Part shown: piece after piece, positions 25,488-33,982 of the stretch | How positions within the stretch are numbered: the first letter of the stretch is position 1 | Layout of the letters: each line of letters starts with the position of its first letter | Assembly: GCF_024347215.1 (NCBI RefSeq) | Contig: NZ_AP025282.1 | Span: 1,984,001-2,048,000, forward strand | Length of the DNA stretch: 64,000 nt | From: Aliamphritea ceti | GTDB taxonomy: Bacteria > Pseudomonadota > Gammaproteobacteria > Pseudomonadales > Balneatricaceae | Reading direction: 5' to 3' | Position numbers and translations under genes: made by a program | Notes under the pieces: generated by a model | The model's input: only the letters and a program-made list of their open reading frames with translations | Told to the model about the DNA's origin: nothing | Databases searched by the model: none

Positions 25488-26480
25488 ATGTCCGAAAATA
25501 ATGATGCCCCGAAAAGCCAGGTTCAGTGGTTTGATGTTGATGCTGATCTCGCTGGGCAACGCATTGACAACTTTTTACGTACCAAGTTAAAAGGTGCGCC
25601 TAAAACGCTTATTTACAGAATTTTGCGTAAAGGCGAGGTGAGAGTTAATAAGAAGCGAATAAAACCTGATTATCGCCTTCAGGAAGGCGACCTGGTACGG
25701 GTTCCTCCGTTACGGCTTGCTGAAGCGCGCGAGGCTCCTGTTGCCAGTGCTGGATTAGCTGCGAGTCTTGAGGCAGCTGTGTTATATGAAGATGCCGATG
25801 TGATGGTGATTAATAAGCCTTCCGGCCTAGCTGTTCACGGTGGGAGTGGTATTAGTCTTGGTCTGATTGAAACATTGCGTCAGATTCGGCCGCAGGCTAA
25901 ATTTCTTGAGTTGGTGCATCGCCTCGACAGAGATACTTCAGGCTGTATTATGGTTGCAAAAAAACGTAGCGCTTTACGTTTTTTGCACGAAGCTTTGCGG
26001 CATAAAAAGGTCACTAAGATTTACAATGCATTAGTTGATGGCAAGTGGTCGACGAGAAAAACAAAGGTTGATGCGCCTTTGCAGAAAAATGAACTTAAAT
26101 CGGGCGAGCGCGTCGTAAAGACGCACCCGATGGGCAAGGAGTCGCTGACTGAGTTTAAAGTTCTGCAGCGTTTTGCAGGATACGCTACTCTGGTCGAAGC
26201 GCGTCCTATTACAGGCAGAACTCACCAGATTCGCGTGCATTGTCAGTTTGCCGGTCATCCGATTATCGGTGATGATAAGTATGGTGTGGATTCTACCGAT
26301 AAGTTCATGCGCCAGTTTGGCCTGAAGCGTTTGTTTTTGCATGCCGTTGAACTTCGGATGCCTTTGCCTTCAGGTGGCCGAAAGGTGATTAAAGCACCTT
26401 TAGGTGATGTGTTACAAAAAGGTATGAGTAATTTACAGCAACATATTGCTGAGCGTAATCAGGCTGCGGGAGCAGAGTAA
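25488..26480 (+). CDS. rluC: 23S rRNA pseudouridine synthase RluC
   Basis: RluC makes pseudouridines 955, 2504 and 2580 of 23S rRNA. The 330-residue protein has an N-terminal S4 RNA-binding domain (QRIDNFLRTKL...RILRKGEVRVNKKR) and a catalytic domain with the aspartate in LVHRLDRDTSG and with GRTHQIRVH. The frame is open from GTG 25395, but ATG 25488 (MSENNDAPKSQVQW) gives the normal start. It is divergent from rne, as in E. coli and Pseudomonas. Confidence 0.94.
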   Translation: MSENNDAPKSQVQWFDVDADLAGQRIDNFLRTKLKGAPKTLIYRILRKGEVRVNKKRIKPDYRLQEGDLVRVPPLRLAEAREAPVASAGLAASLEAAVLYEDADVMVINKPSGLAVHGGSGISLGLIETLRQIRPQAKFLELVHRLDRDTSGCIMVAKKRSALRFLHEALRHKKVTKIYNALVDGKWSTRKTKVDAPLQKNELKSGERVVKTHPMGKESLTEFKVLQRFAGYATLVEARPITGRTHQIRVHCQFAGHPIIGDDKYGVDSTDKFMRQFGLKRLFLHAVELRMPLPSGGRKVIKAPLGDVLQKGMSNLQQHIAERNQAAGAE

Positions 26481-26547
26481 CTCGTTAGCCGTTATATAAT
26501 TTTAAACCTGCTGGTTATGCAGGTGTGTTTTTTATCAGGATGTTTCA

Positions 26548-27651
26548 ATGAGTGACAGGGTTGACCCGACTATCTTTAATCTAACTGCGGATAGCATGTT
26601 GCAGCGAGGGGTTATTCCAACAGCTGAGCTAATCGCAAAAGAGCTGAATACTGAACCGGATTGTCTCGCTGAAATGCTGAGTGAGTGGTGGGATAGTTTA
26701 TCCGGACGTTTACAGGCTGTTAACGGTGCAATGATTTCTGTGCCGGATGTACCAAGTAGCCTTAATAAGTCGTTTCAGACGCTTTGGAATCAGGCCATTC
26801 AGGAAGCTCAGGCGCTGGTAACAAGTGATAAGGAAGATCAGATACTCGCCGGTGAAGAGTCACGTAAGCATAGTGAGCAAGAATTAAAGCGTCTCTATGA
26901 AGACCAGACTGAGCAGCAGAATAAGTATCGTAGTTTACGTACTAAGATGGAAGCTGAGACCAGTCAGATTCAGGCATTGGATGCTGAAATTTCTGTTTTA
27001 AAGATAAATCTTGGTGCAGTAACTTCTGATCTTAAGACAGCCGAACAGCGGCATCATAACGTTGAGCAGGAATTGGCGCTGCTGCAGAAGAAGTTAGATG
27101 ATTCCAAGCGTACATTTGATCAGCGCGTAAAGGATGAGCAGCGTCACAGCCTTGAACAGGTCAGTAAAGCTGAGGCTGATGTGCGTTACTATCGCGGTTC
27201 GCTGGATAAAATCCGTGATGAGAGTGGTCGTAAAGAGTCGGCTCTGACTAAAGAGATTCATGATCTGCAGGCGGTTGTTGCTAAGAAAGATGTGAAGCTT
27301 GATTCGCAGAAGAATCAGGTAAAGATTCTTGAAGATGAACTGAAGCGTTATAAGACTGATGTTGATCTTGGGTCGCGCCAGTTAAATAAGGTATCCGGTT
27401 CAATTCTGTCTGAGCAGAATAAGAATAAGCGTCTGGCTGATAAGGTTAAAGAGTTAACTGAAGAAACTAAGCGCCTTAATCAAAAGCAGTTAGCTGCAGC
27501 TAATGAAGCCACCCGTCGTGAAAGTGCATTACGGGGGCAGGTTAAACTGAAAGATGATGAGCTGATTCGTGCTATCAGTCGGGTGACCGGTCTTGAGAAA
27601 CGGATAACCTCTCAGGATGAAGAAATTCGTCGTTTAAAATCCCGTCTTTAA
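26548..27651 (+). CDS. KfrA-like DNA-binding coiled-coil protein
   Basis: The first 70 residues (ADSMLQRGVIPTAELIAKEL...LSEWWDSL) resemble the KfrA N-terminal DNA-binding domain, known from a plasmid-borne transcription and segregation factor. From about residue 105 to the end (367) the protein is a continuous, highly charged coiled coil rich in Glu, Lys and Gln. It is chromosomal here and there are no plasmid genes around it. A role in DNA organisation or regulation is an inference. It is expressed from its own region between rluC and cysB. Codon use looks like the neighbours. Confidence 0.7.
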   Translation: MSDRVDPTIFNLTADSMLQRGVIPTAELIAKELNTEPDCLAEMLSEWWDSLSGRLQAVNGAMISVPDVPSSLNKSFQTLWNQAIQEAQALVTSDKEDQILAGEESRKHSEQELKRLYEDQTEQQNKYRSLRTKMEAETSQIQALDAEISVLKINLGAVTSDLKTAEQRHHNVEQELALLQKKLDDSKRTFDQRVKDEQRHSLEQVSKAEADVRYYRGSLDKIRDESGRKESALTKEIHDLQAVVAKKDVKLDSQKNQVKILEDELKRYKTDVDLGSRQLNKVSGSILSEQNKNKRLADKVKELTEETKRLNQKQLAAANEATRRESALRGQVKLKDDELIRAISRVTGLEKRITSQDEEIRRLKSRL

Positions 27652-27665
27652 TCCCTTCTGTAAAA

Positions 27666-27693
27666 TAGCCTCTACAGTTTACTGTAGGGGCTA
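27666..27693 (+). terminator. Stable hairpin after the KfrA-like gene (no T run)
   Basis: TAGCCTCTACAG (27666-27677) pairs with CTGTAGGGGCTA (27682-27693), twelve pairs with one G-U, loop TTTA. No T tract follows, so it may be an mRNA-end stabiliser or a weak terminator. Confidence 0.45.
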
Positions 27694-27728
27694 GCAACCA
27701 CAGTAATTCTGTGTGAATATATGTCCTA

Positions 27729-27751
27729 TATAATTATTAGTTATTAATAAT
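27729..27751 (+). promoter_or_regulatory. Candidate cysB promoter with adjacent dyad
   Basis: A perfect TATAAT lies at 27729-27734; the -35 region (about 27706-27711, ATTCTG) is poor. It overlaps a dyad of ATTATTA (27733-27739) and TAATAAT (27745-27751) that could be an autoregulatory site, since CysB-type regulators often repress their own gene. Confidence 0.4.
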
Positions 27752-27833
27752 GTCTTTGTTACTTCTGTTTTGCTGATTATTCGAGCGGGGTGCGTTCAGC
27801 GGGACAGTTTTTGATCCGAGTCTGGAGGTTTGC

Positions 27834-28808
27834 ATGAAGTTGCAACAGTTGCGCTATATCTGGGAAGTTGCCCGCCATGATCTGAATGTTTCGGCTACTG
27901 CTCAGAGTTTATATACATCGCAGCCGGGTATTAGTAAGCAGATTCGCTTACTTGAAGATGAGTTAGGTGTAGAAGTGTTTGCCCGCAGCGGTAAACATTT
28001 GACCCGGGTGACACCGGCTGGCGAGAAAATTCTTGAAGTGGCCGGTGATATTCTGCGTAAAGTCGAGAGTATTAAGCAGGTTGCTCAGGAATTCAGTGAT
28101 GAAAAAATGGGCAGTCTTGATGTAGCGACTACTCATACGCAGGCGCGTTACGCATTACCTGAAACAATTAACGGTTTTATGCAGTCTTATCCTGATGTGT
28201 CACTGCATATGCATCAGGGAACGCCGATGCAAATTGCAGAAATGGCTGCTGATGGTACTGTGGATTTCTGTATTGCCACAGAAGCGATGAGCCATTTTAA
28301 TGATTTGATCATGATGCCGTGTTATCGCTGGAATCGTTCAGTGGTTGTGCCTAAGGATCATCCTTTAGCGCAGATTTCCCGTCTTACGTTGAAGGACATT
28401 GCTGAGTTTCCAATCGTGACCTATGTATTTGGGTTTACTGGCCGCTCTAAGTTGGATGATGCGTTCATCCGTGAAGGTCTTGATCCCCGGGTCGTCTTTA
28501 CTGCGGTTGATTCTGATGTGATTAAAACCTACGTCCGCTTAGGTTTGGGGGTCGGCATTATTGCTACTATGGCATTTGATGAAGCTGCCGATCACGGTCT
28601 GGTATGTCTTGATGCCAGTCATCTGTTCGAAGCAAGTTCTACTAAGATTGGATTCCGCAAGGGAACCTTCCTTCGCGGCTATATGTACGACTTTATACAG
28701 AAGTTTGCGCCACATCTGACACCCGAAGTGGTTAGGCAGGTTCAGGCCTGTAATAACCGTGCAGAAGTAGAAGAGCTGTTCATGAATCAGGAGCTGCCCG
28801 AGCTCTGA
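27834..28808 (+). CDS. cysB: LysR-type regulator of sulfur assimilation CysB
   Basis: CysB activates sulfate and cysteine biosynthesis genes in response to N-acetylserine or O-acetylserine. The 324-residue protein begins MKLQQLRYIWEVARHDLNVS, has the helix-turn-helix at about 18-40 (ATAQSLYTSQPGISKQIRLL) and the CysB-specific TTHTQARYALP in the effector domain. An RBS GGAGG lies at 27824-27828. No cys biosynthesis genes are next to it. Confidence 0.95.
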   Translation: MKLQQLRYIWEVARHDLNVSATAQSLYTSQPGISKQIRLLEDELGVEVFARSGKHLTRVTPAGEKILEVAGDILRKVESIKQVAQEFSDEKMGSLDVATTHTQARYALPETINGFMQSYPDVSLHMHQGTPMQIAEMAADGTVDFCIATEAMSHFNDLIMMPCYRWNRSVVVPKDHPLAQISRLTLKDIAEFPIVTYVFGFTGRSKLDDAFIREGLDPRVVFTAVDSDVIKTYVRLGLGVGIIATMAFDEAADHGLVCLDASHLFEASSTKIGFRKGTFLRGYMYDFIQKFAPHLTPEVVRQVQACNNRAEVEELFMNQELPEL

Positions 28809-28837
28809 GATGCTTTTAAAGTACAGAGGGAGTATTG

Positions 28838-29584
28838 ATGCAGTTATTTGATCTGACCGACAAAGTAGCACTGGTGACAGGTGCTACTTCCGGTATTGGT
28901 ATGCAGCAGGTAATTGCACTGCGCAGCGCCGGTGCCAGCGTTATTACGCTGGGGCGTCGACAGGAGCGACTGGATCTTTTAACCGAAAAAGATTCGCAGG
29001 TTGCTTCTATAGTGGCTGATCTTGCTGATATCAGTAAGCTGGATGCTATTGTTGCAGAATGCCTGCAGATACATGGCCGCATCGATATTCTTTGTAATAC
29101 TGCAGGTGTGAATCTTCGTCAGCATGCTGATGATGTGACGCCGGATGACTGGGATCTGACTCAGGATCTTAATCTGAAAATTCCTTTTTTCCTGGCGCAA
29201 AAATTAGTACCTCAGATGGCTGAGCGAGGCTGGGGAAAGGTTATCAATGTGGCATCATTGCAGTCCCGCCGTGCTTTCGCTAACGGTATTGCTTACGGTG
29301 CATCTAAAGGTGGCGTTGAGCAACTCACCAGGGCAATGGCGGAAGCTTGGTCTTCCCGGGGCGTCGCCTGTAATGCAATAGCGCCAGGTTTTTTTCCAAC
29401 CGAATTAACTCAGGCTGTATTTGATAATGATTCACTTGCTGAGCAGTTAGCACAGCAAACGGCGATTGGGCGTAACGGTGAATTAGAAGATCTGAGCGGT
29501 GTGTGTATCTTCCTGGCCAGTCATGCGTCAGATTACATTACTGGCCAGACAATCTTTATTGATGGCGGCTTTACTGCAAAGTAA
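28838..29584 (+). CDS. Short-chain dehydrogenase/reductase
   Basis: A classical SDR of 248 residues. The NAD(P) motif is TGATSGIG (about 14-21), NTAG is seen at the usual place, and the catalytic site is NVASLQ with YGASKGG. The end TGQTIFIDGGFTAK is typical. It resembles gluconate or 2-deoxygluconate dehydrogenases (KduD/Gno type), but the substrate cannot be read from the sequence. A TTG three bases upstream is possible; ATG 28838 has AGAGGGAG upstream. It lies 29 bases after cysB. Confidence 0.88.
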   Translation: MQLFDLTDKVALVTGATSGIGMQQVIALRSAGASVITLGRRQERLDLLTEKDSQVASIVADLADISKLDAIVAECLQIHGRIDILCNTAGVNLRQHADDVTPDDWDLTQDLNLKIPFFLAQKLVPQMAERGWGKVINVASLQSRRAFANGIAYGASKGGVEQLTRAMAEAWSSRGVACNAIAPGFFPTELTQAVFDNDSLAEQLAQQTAIGRNGELEDLSGVCIFLASHASDYITGQTIFIDGGFTAK

Positions 29585-29593
29585 GGCTTTGTT

Positions 29594-30169
29594 TCAGAGA
29601 GCGTCGCTTTCCAGCATATCTTTAAGTCGGGCATCGATTTCTTCACTGGACAGGTCGTCGACGTGCTCGGTCCACTTATCATGAATGTCCGCCAGTCGCT
29701 GATCATGTTCGTTGCGTAGCTGCTTGCGTAACGCAGCGGCTATATAGCGGGCTTTCTGTTGCGGAGTATTCAGCTCAAGACGCGGAACTGTCGTTGATTT
29801 GCCGTCGTCATCAACCGCTACCATAGTGAAGTAGCAGCTATTGGTGTGGCGTTCTTCGCCGCTGTGAATGTCTTCGGCAACTACCTTTACACCGATTTCC
29901 ATTGTTGAGCGACCGACGTGATTAACCGCCGAATAAAAGGTTACCAGCTCGCCAACGCGCACCGGTTGTTTAAAGTGTACCTGGTCTACTGACAGGGTGA
30001 CGACATAGTGTTTGCTGAAGTGGCTGGCGCAGGCATAGGCAACCTGATCTAAGATTTTGAGTAAGGCGCCGCCGTGAACATTGCCGGAAAAATTGGCCAT
30101 ATCTGGTGTCATCAGCATGGTCATTGAGATCGAATCTTTACTCTTACTACCTGTCAAATTGCTGCTCAT
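29594..30169 (-). CDS. Acyl-CoA thioesterase, hotdog fold (YciA/BFIT type)
   Basis: The 191-residue protein has the hotdog domain (about residues 12-130) with MLMTPDMANFSGNVHGGALL, where the NVHGG motif and aspartate form the active site of acyl-CoA thioesterases, and VDQVHFKQPVRVGELV. It hydrolyses acyl-CoA to free acid and CoA. A helical C-terminal extension (about 135-191) is longer than in YciA itself. It converges on the SDR gene with nine bases between the stop codons. Confidence 0.88.
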   Translation of the reverse strand: MSSNLTGSKSKDSISMTMLMTPDMANFSGNVHGGALLKILDQVAYACASHFSKHYVVTLSVDQVHFKQPVRVGELVTFYSAVNHVGRSTMEIGVKVVAEDIHSGEERHTNSCYFTMVAVDDDGKSTTVPRLELNTPQQKARYIAAALRKQLRNEHDQRLADIHDKWTEHVDDLSSEEIDARLKDMLESDAL

Positions 30170-30289
30170 AGCCTACCTCTAGGGTCAGTTTCGAGATCGA
30201 TGAGCTCAAGTATAGGCAGTCGTCAGCGAAAAAGTATAGCGGGATCAGGAGCTTGCGTAGGGTATAGGAATCAAAACGAGTAGTAAGTT

Positions 30290-30314
30290 GCAGCCTGCGT
30301 ATCAGGCAGGCTGC
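30290..30314. other. Ten-pair hairpin between thioesterase and pabB genes
   Basis: GCAGCCTGC (30290-30298) and GCAGGCTGC (30306-30314) form a GC-rich stem with a seven-base loop. It has no T run in either direction. It lies downstream of pabB (leftward) and upstream of the thioesterase gene. Confidence 0.45.
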
Positions 30315-30370
30315 AGTAGGTATAGCGCTACAAAAGGTGGTGTCTTAAAAGCAGGTGCACTGAAAAGTGC

Positions 30371-31765
30371 TTAGTGAAGCCCTTCTTCAAGTGCCTGCAG
30401 AAGGTTGTTAACCTTATTGTAGGTTTCCTGGTATTCATCAGCGGTTTCTGAGTCCGCAACGATGCCGCCACCGGCCCAGCAGTGAATCTTGTTTTCATGG
30501 CATAAAAGGGTGCGGATAGTAATGCTACTGTCGAACCGGCCGGAGAAGCTTAAATAACCTATTGAGCCGCAATAGATTGAGCGTCGGTTGTGTTCGAGTT
30601 CTTCAATTATTTCCATGGCACGGATTTTAGGCGCACCAGTAATTGATCCGCCGGGAAAGCTGTGTTCGAGCAAATCAAGCGCCGTTTTATCGGTATCCAG
30701 CATGCCTGTAACTGTACTTACCAGATGATGTACGTTGGCATAGGATTCGATATCAAACAGCTTTGGTACTTTGACGCTGCCGTGCTGGCATACTTTGCTG
30801 ATATCGTTGCGCAATAAGTCGACGATCATCAGATTCTCGGCACGGTCTTTCTCACTGTCTATTAACTCCTGAGCCAGGTGCTGATCTTCTTCAGGTGTTT
30901 TGCCCCGTGGGCGGGTGCCTTTAATTGGCTTAGTGGTAACCTTGCCGTTATCGACTTCCAGAAACTGTTCCGGTGACAGAGATAGTATGCTGCCCTGGGG
31001 AGTCTCGATGTAACCAGAGTATGGGGTCGGGGCTTTGGCTCGCAGTTTTAGATATGCCTGCCAGGTATCGCCTTCGTAGCTGGCTTTAAAGCGTTGAGCA
31101 AAGTTAACCTGATAGCAATCGCCTGCCTGAATATAGTCACTGACTTTATCCAGTGCATCGTAATAGTTTTGTTCAGTAAGATTGCTGCTGAAGCGGTTAA
31201 TCAGTTTGAAGCTGTCTGCTTCAGCTGGTGCGGCGAGTGCCGCCTCTATTTCAGCCTTAATAGCTTCAGCATGCGATAAGTCTATTAAAGGCGTAGTGAT
31301 TAACTGAGTTCGCTTTTCCTGATGATCAACAACGATTGCCCAGGGGTAGATTGCTGCCTGCATATCCGGCAGTTCCTGATCCTGAGGGTTTAGTTCCGGA
31401 AGGTCTTCCAGGCTGCGTCCCAGATCATAAGAGAAATAACCAATCATGCCGCCACAAAATGGCAATTGAGCGATATCTTTGTCAGCAGGAGGAGGGCAGT
31501 TTTTAGTGTATGCCTGGTACATTTCCTGAAGGTGGCTGAAAGGATTTCCCTGCAGGGATTCTGTATTGGTATGCAGATGGCTAAGCGTTGTTTTGCCATG
31601 TTGGTAACTGAGTTGCGCGACTGGAGATGCAGCAATAATGTCGTACCGGCCGAAGCCTGAGCGGGGCTTACCGCTATCAAGGAAAACCGGCGCGTTATGC
31701 TGTCGGATGGCAGCAAAATATGGGCAGGCATCATCTAGATAGGGAAGGGAGAAAAGTCTGTACAC
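30371..31765 (-). CDS. pabB: Aminodeoxychorismate synthase component I
   Basis: PabB aminates chorismate for folate synthesis with ammonia from PabA. The 464-residue protein is of the PabB type: it has PIKGTRPRGKTPEEDQ with the PabB lysine, EKDRAENLMIVDLLRNDI, SYANVHHLVSTVTG, PGGSITGAPK and an N-terminal part (MYRLFSLPYLDDACPYFAA) like other PabB proteins. The start is GTG at 31765 with AGG about eight bases upstream. No pabA is adjacent. Confidence 0.95.
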   Translation of the reverse strand: MYRLFSLPYLDDACPYFAAIRQHNAPVFLDSGKPRSGFGRYDIIAASPVAQLSYQHGKTTLSHLHTNTESLQGNPFSHLQEMYQAYTKNCPPPADKDIAQLPFCGGMIGYFSYDLGRSLEDLPELNPQDQELPDMQAAIYPWAIVVDHQEKRTQLITTPLIDLSHAEAIKAEIEAALAAPAEADSFKLINRFSSNLTEQNYYDALDKVSDYIQAGDCYQVNFAQRFKASYEGDTWQAYLKLRAKAPTPYSGYIETPQGSILSLSPEQFLEVDNGKVTTKPIKGTRPRGKTPEEDQHLAQELIDSEKDRAENLMIVDLLRNDISKVCQHGSVKVPKLFDIESYANVHHLVSTVTGMLDTDKTALDLLEHSFPGGSITGAPKIRAMEIIEELEHNRRSIYCGSIGYLSFSGRFDSSITIRTLLCHENKIHCWAGGGIVADSETADEYQETYNKVNNLLQALEEGLH

Positions 31766-31807
31766 CGGGTAAGCCTTTTTGTCGTAGCTGCAAGAGTAAC
31801 TGTATAG

Positions 31808-31841
31808 CAGACGGATAATTCCTTATGGGAATAAGCGTCTG
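31808..31841. other. Hairpin in the pabB / hydrolase divergent region
   Basis: CAGACG (31808-31813) pairs with CGTCTG (31836-31841), and inside it ATTCC (31818-31822) pairs with GGAAT (31828-31832). It lies 43 bases upstream of the pabB start. I see no T run; it could be a structured leader or an operator. The rest of the 247-base gap shows only a weak TTGATT / TAATTT promoter pair before the hydrolase. Confidence 0.4.
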
Positions 31842-32012
31842 GTTAAAGAGGGCGATTGTAACCATCTGGTCCTATTAATGCGAGTATATTGGCGGGAATA
31901 AGGCACAATATTACGCATCCAGAGCAGTTTGATTCCTTTCGAGGTAAAGACGTAATTTCGTGTAGACTTAGCGGGACTTTTTATATGATTTTCTTAACCT
32001 TAACGAGTGATT

Positions 32013-32873
32013 ATGAAGTTCCCTTATAGCCTGTATACAGGTATTTACCAGCGTCCGGATCAGCAGATATTTTATCGGGTTTACCGGCATTCTGAGAATC
32101 AGAGCGGGCGTCGTTTGGTTTTATTACATGGCGCAGGGGTAGCGGGGGAAGATACCTGGCAGGCTTTGCTGGCGCAGCTGGGCCTTTGGTCTGAGGTATT
32201 GGTGCCGGATTTGCGGGGGATGGGGAAAACCGTATCGCCGGACGGCGAAGAGTATGCGTATACCGCTCATGAAGTCGTTGCAGATGTTGCCGGGCTGCTT
32301 ACGCATTTGAATTGGCAACATTTTGATTTGGCGGGGTATTCGATGGGTGGGTTAATCTCCATGCTATATAAACAAGAGTACAGTCAGCATGTTGATAAGC
32401 AATATCTGTTGGAGTCTGCCGCAGTAGACCGGGGTGACTGGCAGGCAAGTCTGGAATTGCGTGCTGAGTATATGCAGGCGGCTAAGCATCTTAGCAGTGA
32501 CACTGAAAAAGGCGTAAAGCAATTTTTGGACGCGATTTCGCCTAACCGAAGAGTATCACCGGTCGTTGAGCGGCTTACCGTTGAGCGTTTAGCCCAGCGT
32601 CCGCGAGGGTTTGCGAATGCACTTAAATGCGTGACGGATGCCTTGCATGATATTGATCGCGAAGCGCTGGTAGCAGCGCAGGGAGATGTTAGCAGCTTTA
32701 TTGGTGGTAACAGTGTTGACGCTATGCATCAGTATCAGAGAGCTCTGGCTGAGCGTTTGCCGAACTGGCATTATTTTATGGTGACAGGTACTGATCATTC
32801 TTTGCCATTTCAGAAGCCGCGTCAGATTGCTCAAATAATGCAGGCTGAGCTTGGCCGGTATTTAGCAGTCTGA
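32013..32873 (+). CDS. Alpha/beta hydrolase
   Basis: The 286-residue protein has the fold's oxyanion motif LVLLHGAGVAGEDTW, VPDLRGMGKT after strand 5, the nucleophile elbow GYSMGG and the late histidine in TGTDHSLPF. The substrate is unknown; esterases, lactonases and similar enzymes share these features. A GTG six bases upstream is an alternative start. It lies upstream of the prp regulator but is separated by the operator-rich 362-base region, so it is probably not part of that operon. Confidence 0.85.
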   Translation: MKFPYSLYTGIYQRPDQQIFYRVYRHSENQSGRRLVLLHGAGVAGEDTWQALLAQLGLWSEVLVPDLRGMGKTVSPDGEEYAYTAHEVVADVAGLLTHLNWQHFDLAGYSMGGLISMLYKQEYSQHVDKQYLLESAAVDRGDWQASLELRAEYMQAAKHLSSDTEKGVKQFLDAISPNRRVSPVVERLTVERLAQRPRGFANALKCVTDALHDIDREALVAAQGDVSSFIGGNSVDAMHQYQRALAERLPNWHYFMVTGTDHSLPFQKPRQIAQIMQAELGRYLAV

Positions 32874-33235
32874 TTATCTTAGCTACCGTTTGTCCCGGTA
32901 TATGATTCAGATAATAGTTTTTGCATAAAGTGTCGACAGTTCTCGTGTTTTGGTAAAACTGTCGACAATCTTGTTTGTCCTTCCTTCTATCAATACTAGG
33001 TTGCTATCAGTCTTGTTTAGTCTTCTTGCTGCCCCTTATCATAAGGCGTAGCGCCTTTTTCGTGATTTCATTTCTAGTCGTTTAACAGTGTGTAATAGTG
33101 TGGAAATAGCGCTAGGGATTACCCTTATACTTTTGTATTATGTCGACAAATAGCCCTTAAAACTACCTTGACGAGCTATAATATGGACTGTATCGTAAGT
33201 TCACAATTTAGATTGTCGACAATCTGGAAATATAT
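32874..33235 (+). promoter_or_regulatory. Operator-rich control region of the prp (methylcitrate) operon
   Basis: The palindrome TGTCGACA occurs at 32931-32938, 32960-32967, 33141-33148 and 33214-33221. The last is the centre of a perfect 16-bp palindrome AGATTGTCGACAATCT (33210-33225) just before the GntR start. FadR-type GntR regulators bind palindromes of this kind. A TATAAT lies at 33177-33182, and a TTGACG (33168-33173) sits 17 bases from TATCGT (33191-33196). No gene is visible in this stretch. Confidence 0.7.
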
Positions 33236-33946
33236 ATGACTGAAGTCTCTGTAGTTGAAGTAGCAGACCAGCCAATCAGTAACAGCGAATTGCGCACGCT
33301 GGCTGATAAGGTTTGCGAGCAGTTAGTAACTGCCATTGTTAAGGGTGATATACCGCCAGGCCATAAGATCAGCGAACCTGAACTGGCACGCACTTATGGT
33401 ATTAGCCGTGGGCCATTACGAGAGGCGATCCGTCGCCTGGAAGGTTTGCGACTGGTTGTCCGTGTACCACATGTAGGTGCGCGGGTTGTTTCACTTAATA
33501 CCGATGAGTTACTGGAAATTTATCACGTACGTGAAGCTCTTGAAGGCATGGCCAGTCGTTTGGCGGCCGTACAAATGTCGCAGGCTGAAATTGACAGTGT
33601 GCGGGAGTTGTTACACGAGCATGAGGCCAGTATCGAGAAGATCGATGGTCACTCTTACTTTCAGAAAGAAGGTGATCTGGACTTTCATTTCCGGATAGTT
33701 CAGGGCAGCCACAATGAGAAGTTGATGGAGCTGTTAGGCGGTGAGTTATACCACCTGGTGCGAATGTACCGCTATCAGTTTAGCGTGTCTAAGTCCCGTC
33801 CACAGAGGGCTCTGAAAGAACATCACCGGATTCTTGATGCCATTGAAGAACGTGATGGTGAATTGGCAGAAATTTTAATGCGTCGCCATATCAGTACAGC
33901 GCGGCGCAATATAGAAGTTAAGTTGACCGATCATCAGAAAGACTGA
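33236..33946 (+). CDS. GntR-family (FCD domain) regulator of the propionate operon
   Basis: The 236-residue protein has an N-terminal winged helix (about residues 20-85) with ISEPELARTYGISRGPLREA and an FCD ligand-binding domain (about 95-220) with REALEGMASRLAA, DLDFHFRIVQGSHNEKL and EHHRILDAIEERD. FCD domains usually sense a carboxylic acid; here a methylcitrate-cycle intermediate is likely from context. It is 36 bases upstream of prpB and probably binds the TGTCGACA sites upstream, including one covering its own leader. Confidence 0.9.
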   Translation: MTEVSVVEVADQPISNSELRTLADKVCEQLVTAIVKGDIPPGHKISEPELARTYGISRGPLREAIRRLEGLRLVVRVPHVGARVVSLNTDELLEIYHVREALEGMASRLAAVQMSQAEIDSVRELLHEHEASIEKIDGHSYFQKEGDLDFHFRIVQGSHNEKLMELLGGELYHLVRMYRYQFSVSKSRPQRALKEHHRILDAIEERDGELAEILMRRHISTARRNIEVKLTDHQKD

Positions 33947-33982
33947 CCGGTCTGAATAGAGTAATTACATAGGGAGTCACTT

